From Bacillota bacterium (lineage in GTDB: Bacteria; Bacillota; Clostridia; Lachnospirales; Lachnospiraceae): DNA of 64,000 bases. Each line of letters begins with the position of its first letter. The stretch's first letter is position 1. Made by a program: the position numbers and the translations under genes. Below the pieces are notes generated by a model, which saw only the letters and a list, made by a program, of their open reading frames with translations, did no database searches and had not been told where the DNA came from. The stretch covers positions 62,001 to 126,000 of the forward strand of contig JAEWIZ010000027.1 of NCBI GenBank assembly GCA_023386815.1, in the 5' to 3' direction. Shown piece by piece: positions 52,478-62,038 of the stretch.

Positions 52478-53230
52478 ATGTATTCGACAATTAATAATGA
52501 CACATTAGCCTATATACTGAAATCAAACCCAGAGATGGAGGCCGTTATTAACTCCATTATAGCTGATCATAAAAAATCCACTTCCATGTTAGTACATGAG
52601 CTGCGTAATCCTTTAACCTTAATAAATAGTACCCTGCAGTATATGGAATTAAAACATCCGGAAGCCAAGGAATTTAAATATTGGGATCAGTTGCAGGATT
52701 TAATCCATGACATGGAGCGAATCATGGCTGATGCTTCTCTCTTAAATACTTATAATATTATAAACAAAGAGGATACCAACCTAATTACCTTAATAGAAAG
52801 CCTGGTAAATGGATTTATGCCACAAGCCCTCACGAAAGAGTTGGAGCTTTCCTTTCGCTTTGATCCGGCAGAGGAAGAGTATTTTACCTCCTACCCCTGT
52901 GATAGTGTAAAGCTAAAGCAAGTTCTTACCAATATTGTTAAGAATGCCTTTGAAGCAACTCCATCATATGGCTTTATAAATATAACACTTGCATTCCTGC
53001 CAGGAAACTCATTTTCACCGGATAAAATCTCTATCGAAGTTAGTAACAGCGGCCACCCTATTCCTGATGACTTACTAGAAACCATCTTTACTCCATTTAT
53101 TACCTATAAAAATGGTGGTACCGGAATTGGATTAGCCCTTGCCAAAAAAGTAGTTGATATGCATTACGGAAGTATCCATGTTGAGTCTAATCAACATAAA
53201 ACCTCCTTTATTATCCATCTCCCACTATAG
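52478..53230 (+). CDS. Soluble histidine kinase
   Basis: 250 residues, no membrane segment. HisKA with SMLVHELRNPLTLINS (His near 41), HATPase with N-box VLTNIVKNAFEA, G1 VSNSGHPIPDD and G2 YKNGGTGIGLALAKK. The N-terminus (1-30) is too short for a sensor domain. No response regulator is adjacent; orphan kinases of this shape in Clostridia often feed Spo0A, an inference from the family. GGGGG lies before ATG. Confidence 0.9.
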   Translation: MYSTINNDTLAYILKSNPEMEAVINSIIADHKKSTSMLVHELRNPLTLINSTLQYMELKHPEAKEFKYWDQLQDLIHDMERIMADASLLNTYNIINKEDTNLITLIESLVNGFMPQALTKELELSFRFDPAEEEYFTSYPCDSVKLKQVLTNIVKNAFEATPSYGFINITLAFLPGNSFSPDKISIEVSNSGHPIPDDLLETIFTPFITYKNGGTGIGLALAKKVVDMHYGSIHVESNQHKTSFIIHLPL

Positions 53231-53398
53231 TAATACAACTTATCAGAAATTAGTTTTCTGATCCAAGCGCTGAATTTTGCGGCGTACACTTTGATTATAG
53301 GAACATGTTCATGTTCCTATAAATATGAGCCAGAGAAGATTTATCCTACTCTAGGCTATAAGTGTCATAAATTTATGAATCAGAACATCGTTCTGTTC

Positions 53399-54400
53399 CT
53401 ATAGAATATTAAATTGGAATACCTGATCAAAGGTGCGTAGGGTTTTAAAATTACCCTTTGCTGTTAATTCACCGGACATAAAGGCACCTTGAAAGGTAAG
53501 CCGTCCCAGCATAAGCTTATTCATAACCGCATGCGTCGTCTTTGCAAGGACATCAGCGTCCGGCTTCTCTCCATAATAGCATTTTAACCGCTTGCCATGG
53601 ATTTCAACTACTATCGTTTTCTTCACATCCGTTATTTGGATTGCGTAGGAAGCTTCAAAATCATCGAGAGGGTGGAAATTATCTTTCAGGTTTTTGAGAA
53701 ATTCCTGACTTCCCTCTCCTTCATTATTATTTTCCAGCATATCCTTAAAGAGTTGAGTCAGTTCTTCAATATCTTCCTTCTGCTTCTTCACATAGGTATC
53801 ATCCGAAACATATACCGATAACTGTTCACTCTCTTGAGGTGTCAGTACAATGGAACTGCTGTTTAATACACTGTGCTTAATAGCAGCATAACTGGTTGGA
53901 AGCATCTTTTTTTTCTGATATACCATACGGTAAAACTCTTCTGCTTTTTTTTCGATTAGTGCAGTGTAATCCGTATTTGTTTCAAACTCTACATGATCTT
54001 CGACATAGGCACATAGGCCACTTAAAGGAATACCACCGAGCAATTCCCAACCCTTAATCAGCGTAAGCTCTGCATCTCGCTCTCCATAGGTACTTGCCAT
54101 AACAACCGGAAGCATGTATAGTTTACTTAGCCTGTCCTTATCAGCATAAAGCCAACAAGCATCCAAAAACTGCTGCATTAAACCACCAATACCCATCCAC
54201 TCCACGGTCGTTGCCAAGATGATACCATCTGCATCCTTTAGAGTCTTTGGAAGCATCAATATTGCATTCTTTTCCTCATAGAGATTATATCTGGTTACTT
54301 GAACCCGAAGCTCTTCCAATACAGTCGTCAACCTACTCATTACATAAAGCGTAGGATCCTCAATTAATCCTCTTCCACCATAATAGATATTAATTTTCAT
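53399..54400 (-). CDS. Flavodoxin-like FMN reductase fused to SCP2 lipid-binding domain
   Basis: 333 residues. N-terminal flavodoxin/NADPH-FMN reductase fold (about 1-180: INIYYGGRGLIEDPTLYVM, ADGIILATTVEWMGIGGLMQQFLD), then an acidic helical linker and a C-terminal SCP2 sterol-carrier-like fold (about 240-333: GKRLKCYYGEKPDADVLAK, GRLTFQGAFMSGELTAKGNF). It may reduce a hydrophobic substrate held by the SCP2 part; no substrate can be named. GGAGAGG precedes ATG. Free-standing gene. Confidence 0.82.
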   Translation of the reverse strand: MKINIYYGGRGLIEDPTLYVMSRLTTVLEELRVQVTRYNLYEEKNAILMLPKTLKDADGIILATTVEWMGIGGLMQQFLDACWLYADKDRLSKLYMLPVVMASTYGERDAELTLIKGWELLGGIPLSGLCAYVEDHVEFETNTDYTALIEKKAEEFYRMVYQKKKMLPTSYAAIKHSVLNSSSIVLTPQESEQLSVYVSDDTYVKKQKEDIEELTQLFKDMLENNNEGEGSQEFLKNLKDNFHPLDDFEASYAIQITDVKKTIVVEIHGKRLKCYYGEKPDADVLAKTTHAVMNKLMLGRLTFQGAFMSGELTAKGNFKTLRTFDQVFQFNIL

Positions 54401-54535
54401 GTATTATCCTCTCCTCCTGCGGTTCAGTATCTTAATTATACCAAAATGGCTATTACCTTTTTCCTTTATTTCTCAAAACCTACCAAAGTAGGGCTAACTC
54501 CATATGATATATTTTATTAAAAAATAGTATTTGCT

Positions 54536-55720
54536 CTATTTGTTGATTTCACTCGCAGTTCTTCTTTGTTTGCGATATAGAAGAATCGATAATATCACAC
54601 CTCCAAGAAACCCGCCAACATGAGCCGCTTGGTCAATCTGCGAATTTACTACTCCACCATAAAGGCTTAGTATGACAAAAAGAATCATTTGAGTAGAGCT
54701 AATCTCTTTTAATCGTCCTTTATTAATCACAACAATCCATAAAACTGCACCCACCACACCAAAGATTGCGCCTGAGGCACCTATAGAATACGTGGTGTTG
54801 CCAGTGGCTGCCAGTGCATATTCTTTCCACATATTATAACTGATGGAGGCAATGCCCGCAAGAATTCCTGTACCAAAGTAAAGAAACAAATATTTAATTT
54901 TTCCGATTGCTCGCTCCAGATTACCACCCACGAAAAGTAATACCAGCATATTATTAAACAGATGACTCCAATCCGCGTGCAGAAACATTGAAGTGATAAT
55001 TCTATAGTATTCCTGATTCTCTTTAATCAAATACCAGGATAAGGCACCCTTTTCAACCACTGAATCGGCTCCTGAAAGAAAGATAGTAAAATGGGTAAGT
55101 AGATATACCAAAACATTGATAGCTATAAGCACCATAGTAGCAGGCATCTGCTTAAAACGACTCATCTGAGTTGAATACGGAGCTGTCTGTTGTTTATAGT
55201 ATCGTCCTGTGTTATCCCCTGGATAATTGGTATAAGGACTACCATTTGAATCCTCTCCTGTAGTATAATACCCTTCATTGGTTTCTTGGCTTCTATCTCT
55301 CATACTATCTTGGTATGATTCTTCTGTCAGCACCTGCTCAATTAAGCTTTGAATTGATGAGAATTTATTTGACTGAGTCTCATAGATAATCAACCTGTAA
55401 TTTCTCATATCGACAATCCAATGGCTATCCGTTGAGGAATTTGTAGCTAAAGGCTTTACCTCATCTGCATTTGCAGTCAGGATTAGACTCAGAAGCTTAA
55501 GTCTCCCGGGATAGCTCTGTCCGAAACTGGTTTTAATCTGATTCAATACATGCTGATACTGATCCAGCGTCAGTTCCTTACCACTGGTAGCTCTGATAAC
55601 AGATATAAGCATCATATCTGTTTCCTCCACACGATAGAACAAATAGATTCCCTGTGCATTGGAATCCATTCTCTGATATCCGTGATTTATAAATCTGCTA
55701 CTTAATCTGTCTTCTATCAA
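54536..55720 (-). CDS. Rhomboid intramembrane serine protease with N-terminal soluble domain
   Basis: 394 residues. Soluble N-terminal domain (about 1-125) unlike the catalytic part, a Gly/Ser/Tyr-rich linker, then seven membrane segments (about 190-385). Catalytic Ser in SIGASGAIFG and His in QAAHVGGFLGG; HADWSHLFNNMLVLL is the conserved loop 1/TM2 motif. Cleaves membrane proteins within the bilayer. TTG start with AGGAT about nine bases upstream. It follows glpK by 18 bp and is probably cotranscribed. Confidence 0.92.
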   Translation of the reverse strand: MIEDRLSSRFINHGYQRMDSNAQGIYLFYRVEETDMMLISVIRATSGKELTLDQYQHVLNQIKTSFGQSYPGRLKLLSLILTANADEVKPLATNSSTDSHWIVDMRNYRLIIYETQSNKFSSIQSLIEQVLTEESYQDSMRDRSQETNEGYYTTGEDSNGSPYTNYPGDNTGRYYKQQTAPYSTQMSRFKQMPATMVLIAINVLVYLLTHFTIFLSGADSVVEKGALSWYLIKENQEYYRIITSMFLHADWSHLFNNMLVLLFVGGNLERAIGKIKYLFLYFGTGILAGIASISYNMWKEYALAATGNTTYSIGASGAIFGVVGAVLWIVVINKGRLKEISSTQMILFVILSLYGGVVNSQIDQAAHVGGFLGGVILSILLYRKQRRTASEINK

Positions 55721-55738
55721 TGTTATATCATCCTTTAT

Positions 55739-57229
55739 TTAATCTTCCCACGCATAGGCTCGGGTAACGGCTTTCTTCCAGCCTGTAATTAATTTTTCCC
55801 GATGAGCCTCAGACATATTCGGTTCAAAAGTTTCTGCCAATGCCCAATTTTTGCATATCTCCTCTTTACTCTCCCAGAATCCAACCGCAAGTCCTGCAAG
55901 ATATGCTGCCCCAAGAGCTGTGGTTTCGATACATTTTGGTTTCTGGACAGGAGTATTCACAATATCAGCCTGAAATTGTATTAAGAAGCGATTAGCACTT
56001 GCCCCTCCATCCACCTTCAGGGTTTTTAACATTACTCCAGAATCTCCTTCCATAGCCTTAAGCACATCATAAGTCTGATAAGCAATTGCTTCTAAGGTAG
56101 CACGGATGATGTGGTCACGACCCGCACCCCTGGTGAGACCAACAATGGCTCCCCTTGCGTATTGATCCCAATGGGGAGCTCCAAGACCTGTAAATGCAGG
56201 TACCACATAGACTCCGTTGGTATCAGGAACCTGCAGAGCATATTTCTCGCTTTCCGCGGAATTACGTATTAGCTGTAGTTCATCCCGTAACCATTGAATC
56301 GCTGCACCTGCAACAAATACACTACCTTCCAAGGCATACTGTACTTCATTACTTGTACTAGCCGCAATTGTCGTTATTAAGCCATGCTCAGAGACAATAG
56401 CCTCTGTCCCTGTGTTCATCAGTAGGAAACAACCCGTTCCATACGTATTCTTCGCTTCACCTTTATGAAAGCAACATTGTCCAAATAGTGCAGCCTGCTG
56501 ATCACCTGCTGCACCGGAAATCGATATTTCTCTTCCAAACAAATGACTATCCGTATAGCCATAAATACAACTGGAGGGCTTAACCTCCGGCAACATCTCC
56601 TTCGGAATACTAAGCTCCTGTAAAAGCTTCTCATCCCAGGTCAGATTCTTTATATCAAAAAGCATGGTTCTAGACGCATTCGTGTAGTCTGTCACAAATG
56701 CCTTCCCCTTCGTCAGGTTCCAGATTAGCCAAGTATCTACCGTACCGAATAATAACTCACCTTTACCTGCTGCTTCTCTTGCACCTTCCACATGGTTTAA
56801 AATCCATGAAATTTTCGTTCCTGAAAAATATGCATCCGGTATTAAACCGGTTTTCTCTTTTATATAGGCTTCATAGCCCTTAGCTTTTAAATCATCAATC
56901 ATCTCTGAGGTTCGACGACACTGCCAAACAATCGCATTATAAATCGGCTGCCCCGTCTTCTTATTCCACACAATCGTGGTCTCCCGCTGATTCGTAATAC
57001 CAATGGAAGCAATCTCTTCTGCAGCAATTCCAAGCTTTGCCATAGCTTCCGTAGCTACAGAAATCTGAGTTGACCAGATTTCCATTGGATCATGCTCTAC
57101 CCAGCCTGGTCTCGGATAGATCTGCGTAAACTCCTTTTGTGCAATGCTCTTTATTCTTCCATTTTTATCAAAGATGATACATCGGGAACTGGTGGTTCCC
57201 TGATCAAGAGCCATAATATATTGTTTCAT
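55739..57229 (-). CDS. glpK: Glycerol kinase
   Basis: 496 residues, full length. ATP plus glycerol to glycerol 3-phosphate. Motifs: MALDQGTTSSRCIIFD, GITNQRETTIVW, the substrate residues around PDAYFSGTKISW, ISGAAGDQQAALFGQ, and the signature VDGGASANRFLIQFQADI near the end. AGGAAGG precedes ATG. No glycerol facilitator or glpD is adjacent; it is followed by the rhomboid gene. Confidence 0.96.
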   Translation of the reverse strand: MKQYIMALDQGTTSSRCIIFDKNGRIKSIAQKEFTQIYPRPGWVEHDPMEIWSTQISVATEAMAKLGIAAEEIASIGITNQRETTIVWNKKTGQPIYNAIVWQCRRTSEMIDDLKAKGYEAYIKEKTGLIPDAYFSGTKISWILNHVEGAREAAGKGELLFGTVDTWLIWNLTKGKAFVTDYTNASRTMLFDIKNLTWDEKLLQELSIPKEMLPEVKPSSCIYGYTDSHLFGREISISGAAGDQQAALFGQCCFHKGEAKNTYGTGCFLLMNTGTEAIVSEHGLITTIAASTSNEVQYALEGSVFVAGAAIQWLRDELQLIRNSAESEKYALQVPDTNGVYVVPAFTGLGAPHWDQYARGAIVGLTRGAGRDHIIRATLEAIAYQTYDVLKAMEGDSGVMLKTLKVDGGASANRFLIQFQADIVNTPVQKPKCIETTALGAAYLAGLAVGFWESKEEICKNWALAETFEPNMSEAHREKLITGWKKAVTRAYAWED

Positions 57230-57310
57230 AAGCCTTCCTCATTTCGTCACGAGATTATTGATTATCACAAAAAATATATTTATGTATTTAACATATCCTT
57301 CTATAGTCCT

Positions 57311-57574
57311 CTATATTGTAACGACCCCGTTAATGACAACAATAACTGCGCTCGCCGCAAGTACAATATCCACTAATAATAATACTATTAAAAAGACCTT
57401 ATACTTAAATTTATTTCCTTTTTTCCTACTAAGTTTATATGACGTATTAATAATCAAAATTGCGGAAAATAACAGTAGTAAAATACCACTTATGATAGGA
57501 TTGCCAATAAGGAAAGCAATGATTAATATCATGACCAAAATTACCGCATATACAACATCATACCATCTTTTCAA
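57311..57574 (-). CDS. 87-residue membrane protein
   Basis: Three hydrophobic segments (about 6-22, 26-44 and 59-86) with a basic stretch SRKKGNKFKYK between the second and third. TTG start with a perfect AGGAGG seven bases upstream. Unrecognised. Stands between the Tad locus and glpK. Confidence 0.75.
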   Translation of the reverse strand: MKRWYDVVYAVILVMILIIAFLIGNPIISGILLLLFSAILIINTSYKLSRKKGNKFKYKVFLIVLLLVDIVLAASAVIVVINGVVTI

Positions 57575-57679
57575 GCTGACACCTCCTCTTTGGTAGGATC
57601 AAAATCATTCATCACTATTGTACCACTATCATTCCAGTATTTACAAGATTTTTATAGAAATGGCTCTTTTAACTTACAG

Positions 57680-57708
57680 TAAAATAAAAGGATGGATTAT
57701 AACCATCC
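57680..57708 (-). terminator. Terminator of the Tad/FHA operon
   Basis: GGATGG pairs with CCATCC around TTATAA-type loop; the minus strand continues TTTTATTTTAC. It lies 65 bp after the FHA gene, the last gene of the locus. Confidence 0.65.
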
Positions 57709-57773
57709 GCTAATTCATCCATTATTAAATTAATCTTTACAAAACTTTTCGTTCTTAACTAAGCTTTTAATAT

Positions 57774-59462
57774 TTAGTCTATCCAAAATTGATACTTTAG
57801 ATCTGCAAAAGTTATCTCATCTCCAACTTTAATCTCTTTTTTCTGGTAGGTTAACAACATCTCTCCATTATGAAATGTGCCATTCGTTGAATTTAGATCC
57901 GTAAGAAAATATTCTTCTCCTTCCCTCGTAACCTTAGCGTGATATCTGCTGATAACATCCTTTTCAATACAATAGTCCACATTGTTTCGGAATTTACCAA
58001 TAAAAAAAGGATAATGCTCGATTGTTATGTTTGGATATGCTCCATTTAACGATTTAAGGATACAGATTTCTGATTTAGCAAGATCAGCATTTAATAAACA
58101 AGTAGGATTGTAGCTGCGATCCTGGTTATCATCCACCCATTTTCCACCTGATTCATGTTCCTTAACCATATCATGTGCTAACTTTTCCTGATATGATCGA
58201 GCTTTGTTACTACCCCTGCAGTCTTTCTTATTCACCGCCTCACATGTGTTTCTTACTTCATTCTCACGTTTTAGTTCACTTTGGTTCATTTTCGGTTGAT
58301 GCATCTTATTATTCAGCACATTATTATTTCCTGCTTTTCCGTTCAAAATATCCTTATTTATTAACAATGGCTCAAGCTGCCCTTCTTTCTCAAACTGCTT
58401 ACTATTTAGTCTATTATCATTTTCATATCCCTTACCATAGCTGTCTCTGCCTGTATTTATATACTCCTGAGTTTTAACCATTTTAGTTATTCTATTATTT
58501 TTATTAAGGATTTTTTGAATGAAATACCCCTCTACGCAAAATAATATAAGGCAGAAAGCAAAGATTTTACTATAATCAAGTCTATTGCCGAACGAATTGT
58601 ATAATACTCCTGAGGCTACACATAGCACTGTTACAGCGATACCTCCAACAATTATGCCTATTAGATATAGATAAATTTTAAGTGGATAAATGGTGACTTC
58701 TTTTTCACCTTCTATTTTTTCTTCAATCGCAGGAATCAGTCTTCCTGATCTCTTTTTTTCTATAACTAATTCTTCTTCCCGTTCTAGTTGCTCTATATTC
58801 CTATCTTTATCAAATGTAAGTCGTTTTGACTCCTTAATCTCTTTATTTTTCCTTTCGCTTTGCCCTATATTGTCTTTGTAATTATGTACGGTATTTTGCA
58901 TCTCGAATTCTTTCTGATTTATATTCATTAACAAAAGCTGCTTAAGTTCTTCAAAGCAATAGCTCTCTTCTCTGCTGATGGCATAAAGCTGATATACTAA
59001 TAAAACAGCTTCTTTATCCGTATAATCAACCTTATTCATCAGATACTCCATGAAACCTCTGATCTGATCCCTAATATTTTTCTGATATCCTGGAAAAAAA
59101 CAAAGCTCCGGTTCAAAATTGCTGATATTAAGGTAGATATGTTCAGGTGATAATATAAAATCATCTTCTTGCAGAAGATACTCATAAGCTCTTTCCAGGA
59201 TTAGTAAAATATGTTCACAGATTTTTTGTAGCTGTCCATAGGATAGAGTGGTCTTAACAAAAAGACTTTGCATTACCTGTTTTGAGGTAATTTCATAGTA
59301 CAACTTTCTTTGGTTATCTATCACTCTTTGCTCTAATGCCAAAATTCCTTCCACCCTTTCGCGCTCCAAGAGCTTGATACAATATTCATTAGAATTTATG
59401 TCACTCTCCATTGGTATTACCATGTAGCTGTGACGTAAATCTTTTTTGTACTCCACTTCCAT
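57774..59462 (-). CDS. FHA-domain membrane protein of the Tad locus (DUF6382-like)
   Basis: About 562 residues. N-terminal domain (about 1-190) of the kind placed in DUF6382, a charged linker, two membrane helices (about 262-310), a Lys/Asn-rich linker and a C-terminal FHA domain (about 465-560: FFIGKFRNNVDYCIEKDVISRYHAKV, ending LTDLNSTNGTFHNGEML), which binds phosphothreonine peptides. Such proteins close Tad pilus operons in Lachnospiraceae and may regulate assembly. Start at ATG 59462 with GGAGG five bases upstream; an in-frame TTG at 59474 overlaps that site. Confidence 0.87.
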   Translation of the reverse strand: MEVEYKKDLRHSYMVIPMESDINSNEYCIKLLERERVEGILALEQRVIDNQRKLYYEITSKQVMQSLFVKTTLSYGQLQKICEHILLILERAYEYLLQEDDFILSPEHIYLNISNFEPELCFFPGYQKNIRDQIRGFMEYLMNKVDYTDKEAVLLVYQLYAISREESYCFEELKQLLLMNINQKEFEMQNTVHNYKDNIGQSERKNKEIKESKRLTFDKDRNIEQLEREEELVIEKKRSGRLIPAIEEKIEGEKEVTIYPLKIYLYLIGIIVGGIAVTVLCVASGVLYNSFGNRLDYSKIFAFCLILFCVEGYFIQKILNKNNRITKMVKTQEYINTGRDSYGKGYENDNRLNSKQFEKEGQLEPLLINKDILNGKAGNNNVLNNKMHQPKMNQSELKRENEVRNTCEAVNKKDCRGSNKARSYQEKLAHDMVKEHESGGKWVDDNQDRSYNPTCLLNADLAKSEICILKSLNGAYPNITIEHYPFFIGKFRNNVDYCIEKDVISRYHAKVTREGEEYFLTDLNSTNGTFHNGEMLLTYQKKEIKVGDEITFADLKYQFWID

Positions 59463-59496
59463 AATTGCCTCCAACCCGTCCTTTCATACAATTCAC

Positions 59497-60096
59497 TTAG
59501 TCTCTCTTAAGAAGCTTCTCTAGCTGTTCCTTCAACTCTCTGACACCTTTAATCTCAGATGCAGTATTCATAATAACCTCCATAGAACGGATTGTCTCAG
59601 CAGGTCGATGAATGGGATAACTAGTGGATATATTCGTATTCTCCATACTACGAAATATCTTACTAAAGATCGGCAATTTAATATTTCGCTTAGCATTTAG
59701 AGACACCTTTATATTTTTGTGATCCACCTCTGCCTGGATAGAGATTCTATCATATAAAAACATCCTGTTCTCTAGCTCTCGTTTTAGAGTATGCAAAACT
59801 TGCTGCTTTACAGAGGACGTATCGCCTACAAGCTGATAAAAGACTCCTCTGCTATTAATTGCTTCGTAATGTATCTCATTTTCTCCCATATCAGAATTCT
59901 GGTTTGCGTAAAAGCTTGCCTTAAGTCCTGTCATGTCAATTGCATTTTGAAGAATGCAATAATCATGAAGATAGAAGGCAAGATAGATGATAACGATAAT
60001 TGTATATATCACAATGGGCATAACATATGCAGCTTCAACCGTTATACTCGCCTTTGTCATGAAAGGCCATTTATTATTTTCTTGATTAAATACCAT
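59497..60096 (-). CDS. TadE-like pseudopilin (short)
   Basis: 199 residues. N-terminal KASITVEAAYVMPIVIYTIIV is the TadE/TadF signature: a membrane helix preceded by a short basic stretch with the conserved Glu of prepilin-type helices. The rest is extracellular. Minor pilin or assembly factor of the Tad pilus. The upstream GGAG is 14 bases from ATG, a weak fit. Follows the repeat-filled gap after the prepilin peptidase. Confidence 0.85.
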   Translation of the reverse strand: MVFNQENNKWPFMTKASITVEAAYVMPIVIYTIIVIIYLAFYLHDYCILQNAIDMTGLKASFYANQNSDMGENEIHYEAINSRGVFYQLVGDTSSVKQQVLHTLKRELENRMFLYDRISIQAEVDHKNIKVSLNAKRNIKLPIFSKIFRSMENTNISTSYPIHRPAETIRSMEVIMNTASEIKGVRELKEQLEKLLKRD

Positions 60097-60417
60097 GGAA
60101 CAATTTTATCTCCTTCTTCTTGATCTCATTGTCCTTAATCTCTGTCTTCGTAAAATTCTGATCATTCATCTATCGCTCTTCTAATCATTCTTTTTATCAT
60201 TCTTCTTATCATTCTTCTTATCATTCTTCTTTTCATTCATCCTATCATACTTTTATATATCCCAAGACTCTTCTCTCTTAGCCTCTTCTCTCTTAGACTC
60301 TTTTCTCTTAGCCTCTTTTCCCCTGGCTCTTATAAAAATCTCTTATCTAGGGTCTTATTCCATGGCTCTTATTCCTAGGGCTCTTATTCCTAGGCTCTAC
60401 CACCAGGGTTCTTACAC
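60097..60417. repeat. Three in-phase minisatellite arrays between prepilin peptidase and TadE genes
   Basis: ATCATTCTTCTT, 12 bp, four copies (60184-60231); GACTCTTCTCTCTTA, 15 bp, four copies (60266-60325); GGCTCTTATTCCTAG, about 15 bp, four to five diverged copies (about 60350-60417). All periods are multiples of three and the arrays share one minus-strand frame, reading KKND and KREES/KREEA repeats between stop codons. The transcript is almost purely purine here. No full gene is present. Confidence 0.75.
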
Positions 60418-60852
60418 TTAGGCTATATTTGCTGTAAGTATAACGATATAACCTAATAATAGAAAGGGTACAAAAGGGATACTATTCTTCCTATCAGCTA
60501 ACCGTAATATAATTAAAGCAATGGATACAAGCGCAGCAAACAATAATGCAAGGGCAAATAATTCAAGATTACTCCAAAAACCCAACCCCATCCCAGAGAT
60601 ACAAAGTAATAAACCATCACCAAAACCAATTTTACCTCTAGTGGCTATGCTAATAAGAATTACGATACCACCGATTGCTACTCCTCCTAACCGGTCAAAG
60701 AGGGTTATTGTGTTACAAAAAAGAATAGAAGCACAAATCATGCCCCCTCCAATAATAATTATCCATAGACTAATTTTCTTTTTTAATAAATCCTGAATCG
60801 AGCAAAGAATTAATAATCCTCCTAAAATAAGCTCCACTGCATTTTCCCCCAT
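60418..60852 (-). CDS. A24 prepilin peptidase (TadV/CpaA type)
   Basis: 144 residues, four membrane segments. The two catalytic aspartates of the family are visible in SIQDLLKKKIS (about 20-30) and GFGDGLLL (about 72-79). Cleaves the leader of prepilins and pseudopilins such as the TadE-like neighbours. Short form without the N-methylase domain, usual for Tad loci. Confidence 0.88.
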   Translation of the reverse strand: MGENAVELILGGLLILCSIQDLLKKKISLWIIIIGGGMICASILFCNTITLFDRLGGVAIGGIVILISIATRGKIGFGDGLLLCISGMGLGFWSNLELFALALLFAALVSIALIILRLADRKNSIPFVPFLLLGYIVILTANIA

Positions 60853-60932
60853 GACTCAACTCCTTCGATAACTTTATATAAGTAAATTGTGATACGATAT
60901 TGTTCTGGCATTTTCTAAGTTTCACAATCACT

Positions 60933-61781
60933 TTATTTATAACACCGTTTACAAGCTGTTCTGCTGCCCACCTCGGACATCGGAATCTCTCTTACATTCC
61001 TTTTTATGGCTGAACAGTCCCGCTTCCTATGATATCTAGTTCCATCCAAAGTAATATAGTAGACTTCCAGCTCATGCGCTGTTCCCTTACAGCAGACTTC
61101 ACAAGGGTAATATTTTGCACCCTGTTCATTCCTTAATAATGTTGGTATTCCATGCACTGACCTTACCGACAATTTAATATGGGAACAACTATCTGATTTA
61201 TGGTATACACTACCTGTCTGAGTAACAAAAACCGTGCTTTCCTTTTCATTGTCACTATCTGTCTGATAAGCCGCTTCTACTTGATATCCAGTCCAGCTTC
61301 GAAGTCGTACCCGTTGTTCCATTTTCATGTTTGGCATCACAAAGATACGAATCGGGAGCTCCACTTGGTAGCTTACATGGATATTTATCATTTCATCCTC
61401 TGCAAATAAGTTGGAACCTTCAAAGCTAATTCCTTGAAATCCACCCTTAATACAGGAATGGTTAATATAGTCCGTATCCAGATATACCTGAGAATAACTT
61501 TTTAAGATACTCTGGCTCGAGGATTCCATAATCCAATCCGCTAGTCCGAGATCAATGTCAAACCCAAAAATAGAAAGATCCAAATCCATTGCCTCTTCCA
61601 CGCTTGGGAAATCTTGTACTACATAGGCTGCTTGGGAAAACTTTAATCCCATTTTCACAATCGCTGCCTGAATCTGCTCCTGGATCGTAAAGATTTGTAT
61701 AAAATACAGAAATATCAATACAAAATAAAGAAAAATTGGAAGTACTAGTGCCGCCTCAACTGTTAACGAGGCTTCCTCCAT
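60933..61781 (-). CDS. TadE-like protein with two C-terminal Cys/His motifs
   Basis: From ATG 61781: MEEASLTVEAALVLPIF begins the TadE membrane helix, then an extracellular beta-rich part and two tandem modules, YHKSDSCSHI...YYPCEVC and YHRKRDCSAI...RTACKRC, each with a His, a Cys and a CxxC, suggesting metal binding. Start at 61781 is supported by AGAGG six bases upstream and by the family's usual N-terminus. The frame is open to ATG 61874, which has no ribosome site and lies in a long inverted repeat; the extra 31 residues are doubtful. Confidence 0.83.
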   Translation of the reverse strand: MEEASLTVEAALVLPIFLYFVLIFLYFIQIFTIQEQIQAAIVKMGLKFSQAAYVVQDFPSVEEAMDLDLSIFGFDIDLGLADWIMESSSQSILKSYSQVYLDTDYINHSCIKGGFQGISFEGSNLFAEDEMINIHVSYQVELPIRIFVMPNMKMEQRVRLRSWTGYQVEAAYQTDSDNEKESTVFVTQTGSVYHKSDSCSHIKLSVRSVHGIPTLLRNEQGAKYYPCEVCCKGTAHELEVYYITLDGTRYHRKRDCSAIKRNVREIPMSEVGSRTACKRCYK

Positions 61782-61852
61782 ATGCTGCCTCTTTTCGCTT
61801 TTATACCAGTTAATCAAACCCTTCTCTAGTTTCACTTGATCCTCCTGATACC

Positions 61853-62012
61853 TCTTGCGGGTTAAGATGTCCATTCTTAATAAAGAAAATTTTATATTTA
61901 TATAGGCAAACGATTCCTTGGAGAGAGGCTTTTCATTTTAATTTTTTAGATTTTGAGTATTTGATATAGAATTTAAAAAAGGTATTAAGAACGGACATCT
62001 TAGCCCGCAAGA
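61853..62012. repeat. 160-bp structure with 30-bp inverted repeats
   Basis: Arms 61853-61882 and 61983-62012 match at 28 of 30 positions (one of the two mismatches can be a G-U pair in RNA) around a 100-bp AT-rich spacer. The left arm covers the in-frame ATG at 61874 of the TadE-like gene. It may be a small non-autonomous inverted-repeat element or an RNA control structure. Confidence 0.8.
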
Positions 62013-62038
62013 AGTTATATTATTTTTAAATTATTAAT

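Noticed and set aside
60184..60417. Repeat arrays considered as CRISPR
   Set aside because: Units are 12-15 bp and contiguous, without unique spacers, and no cas genes are present.
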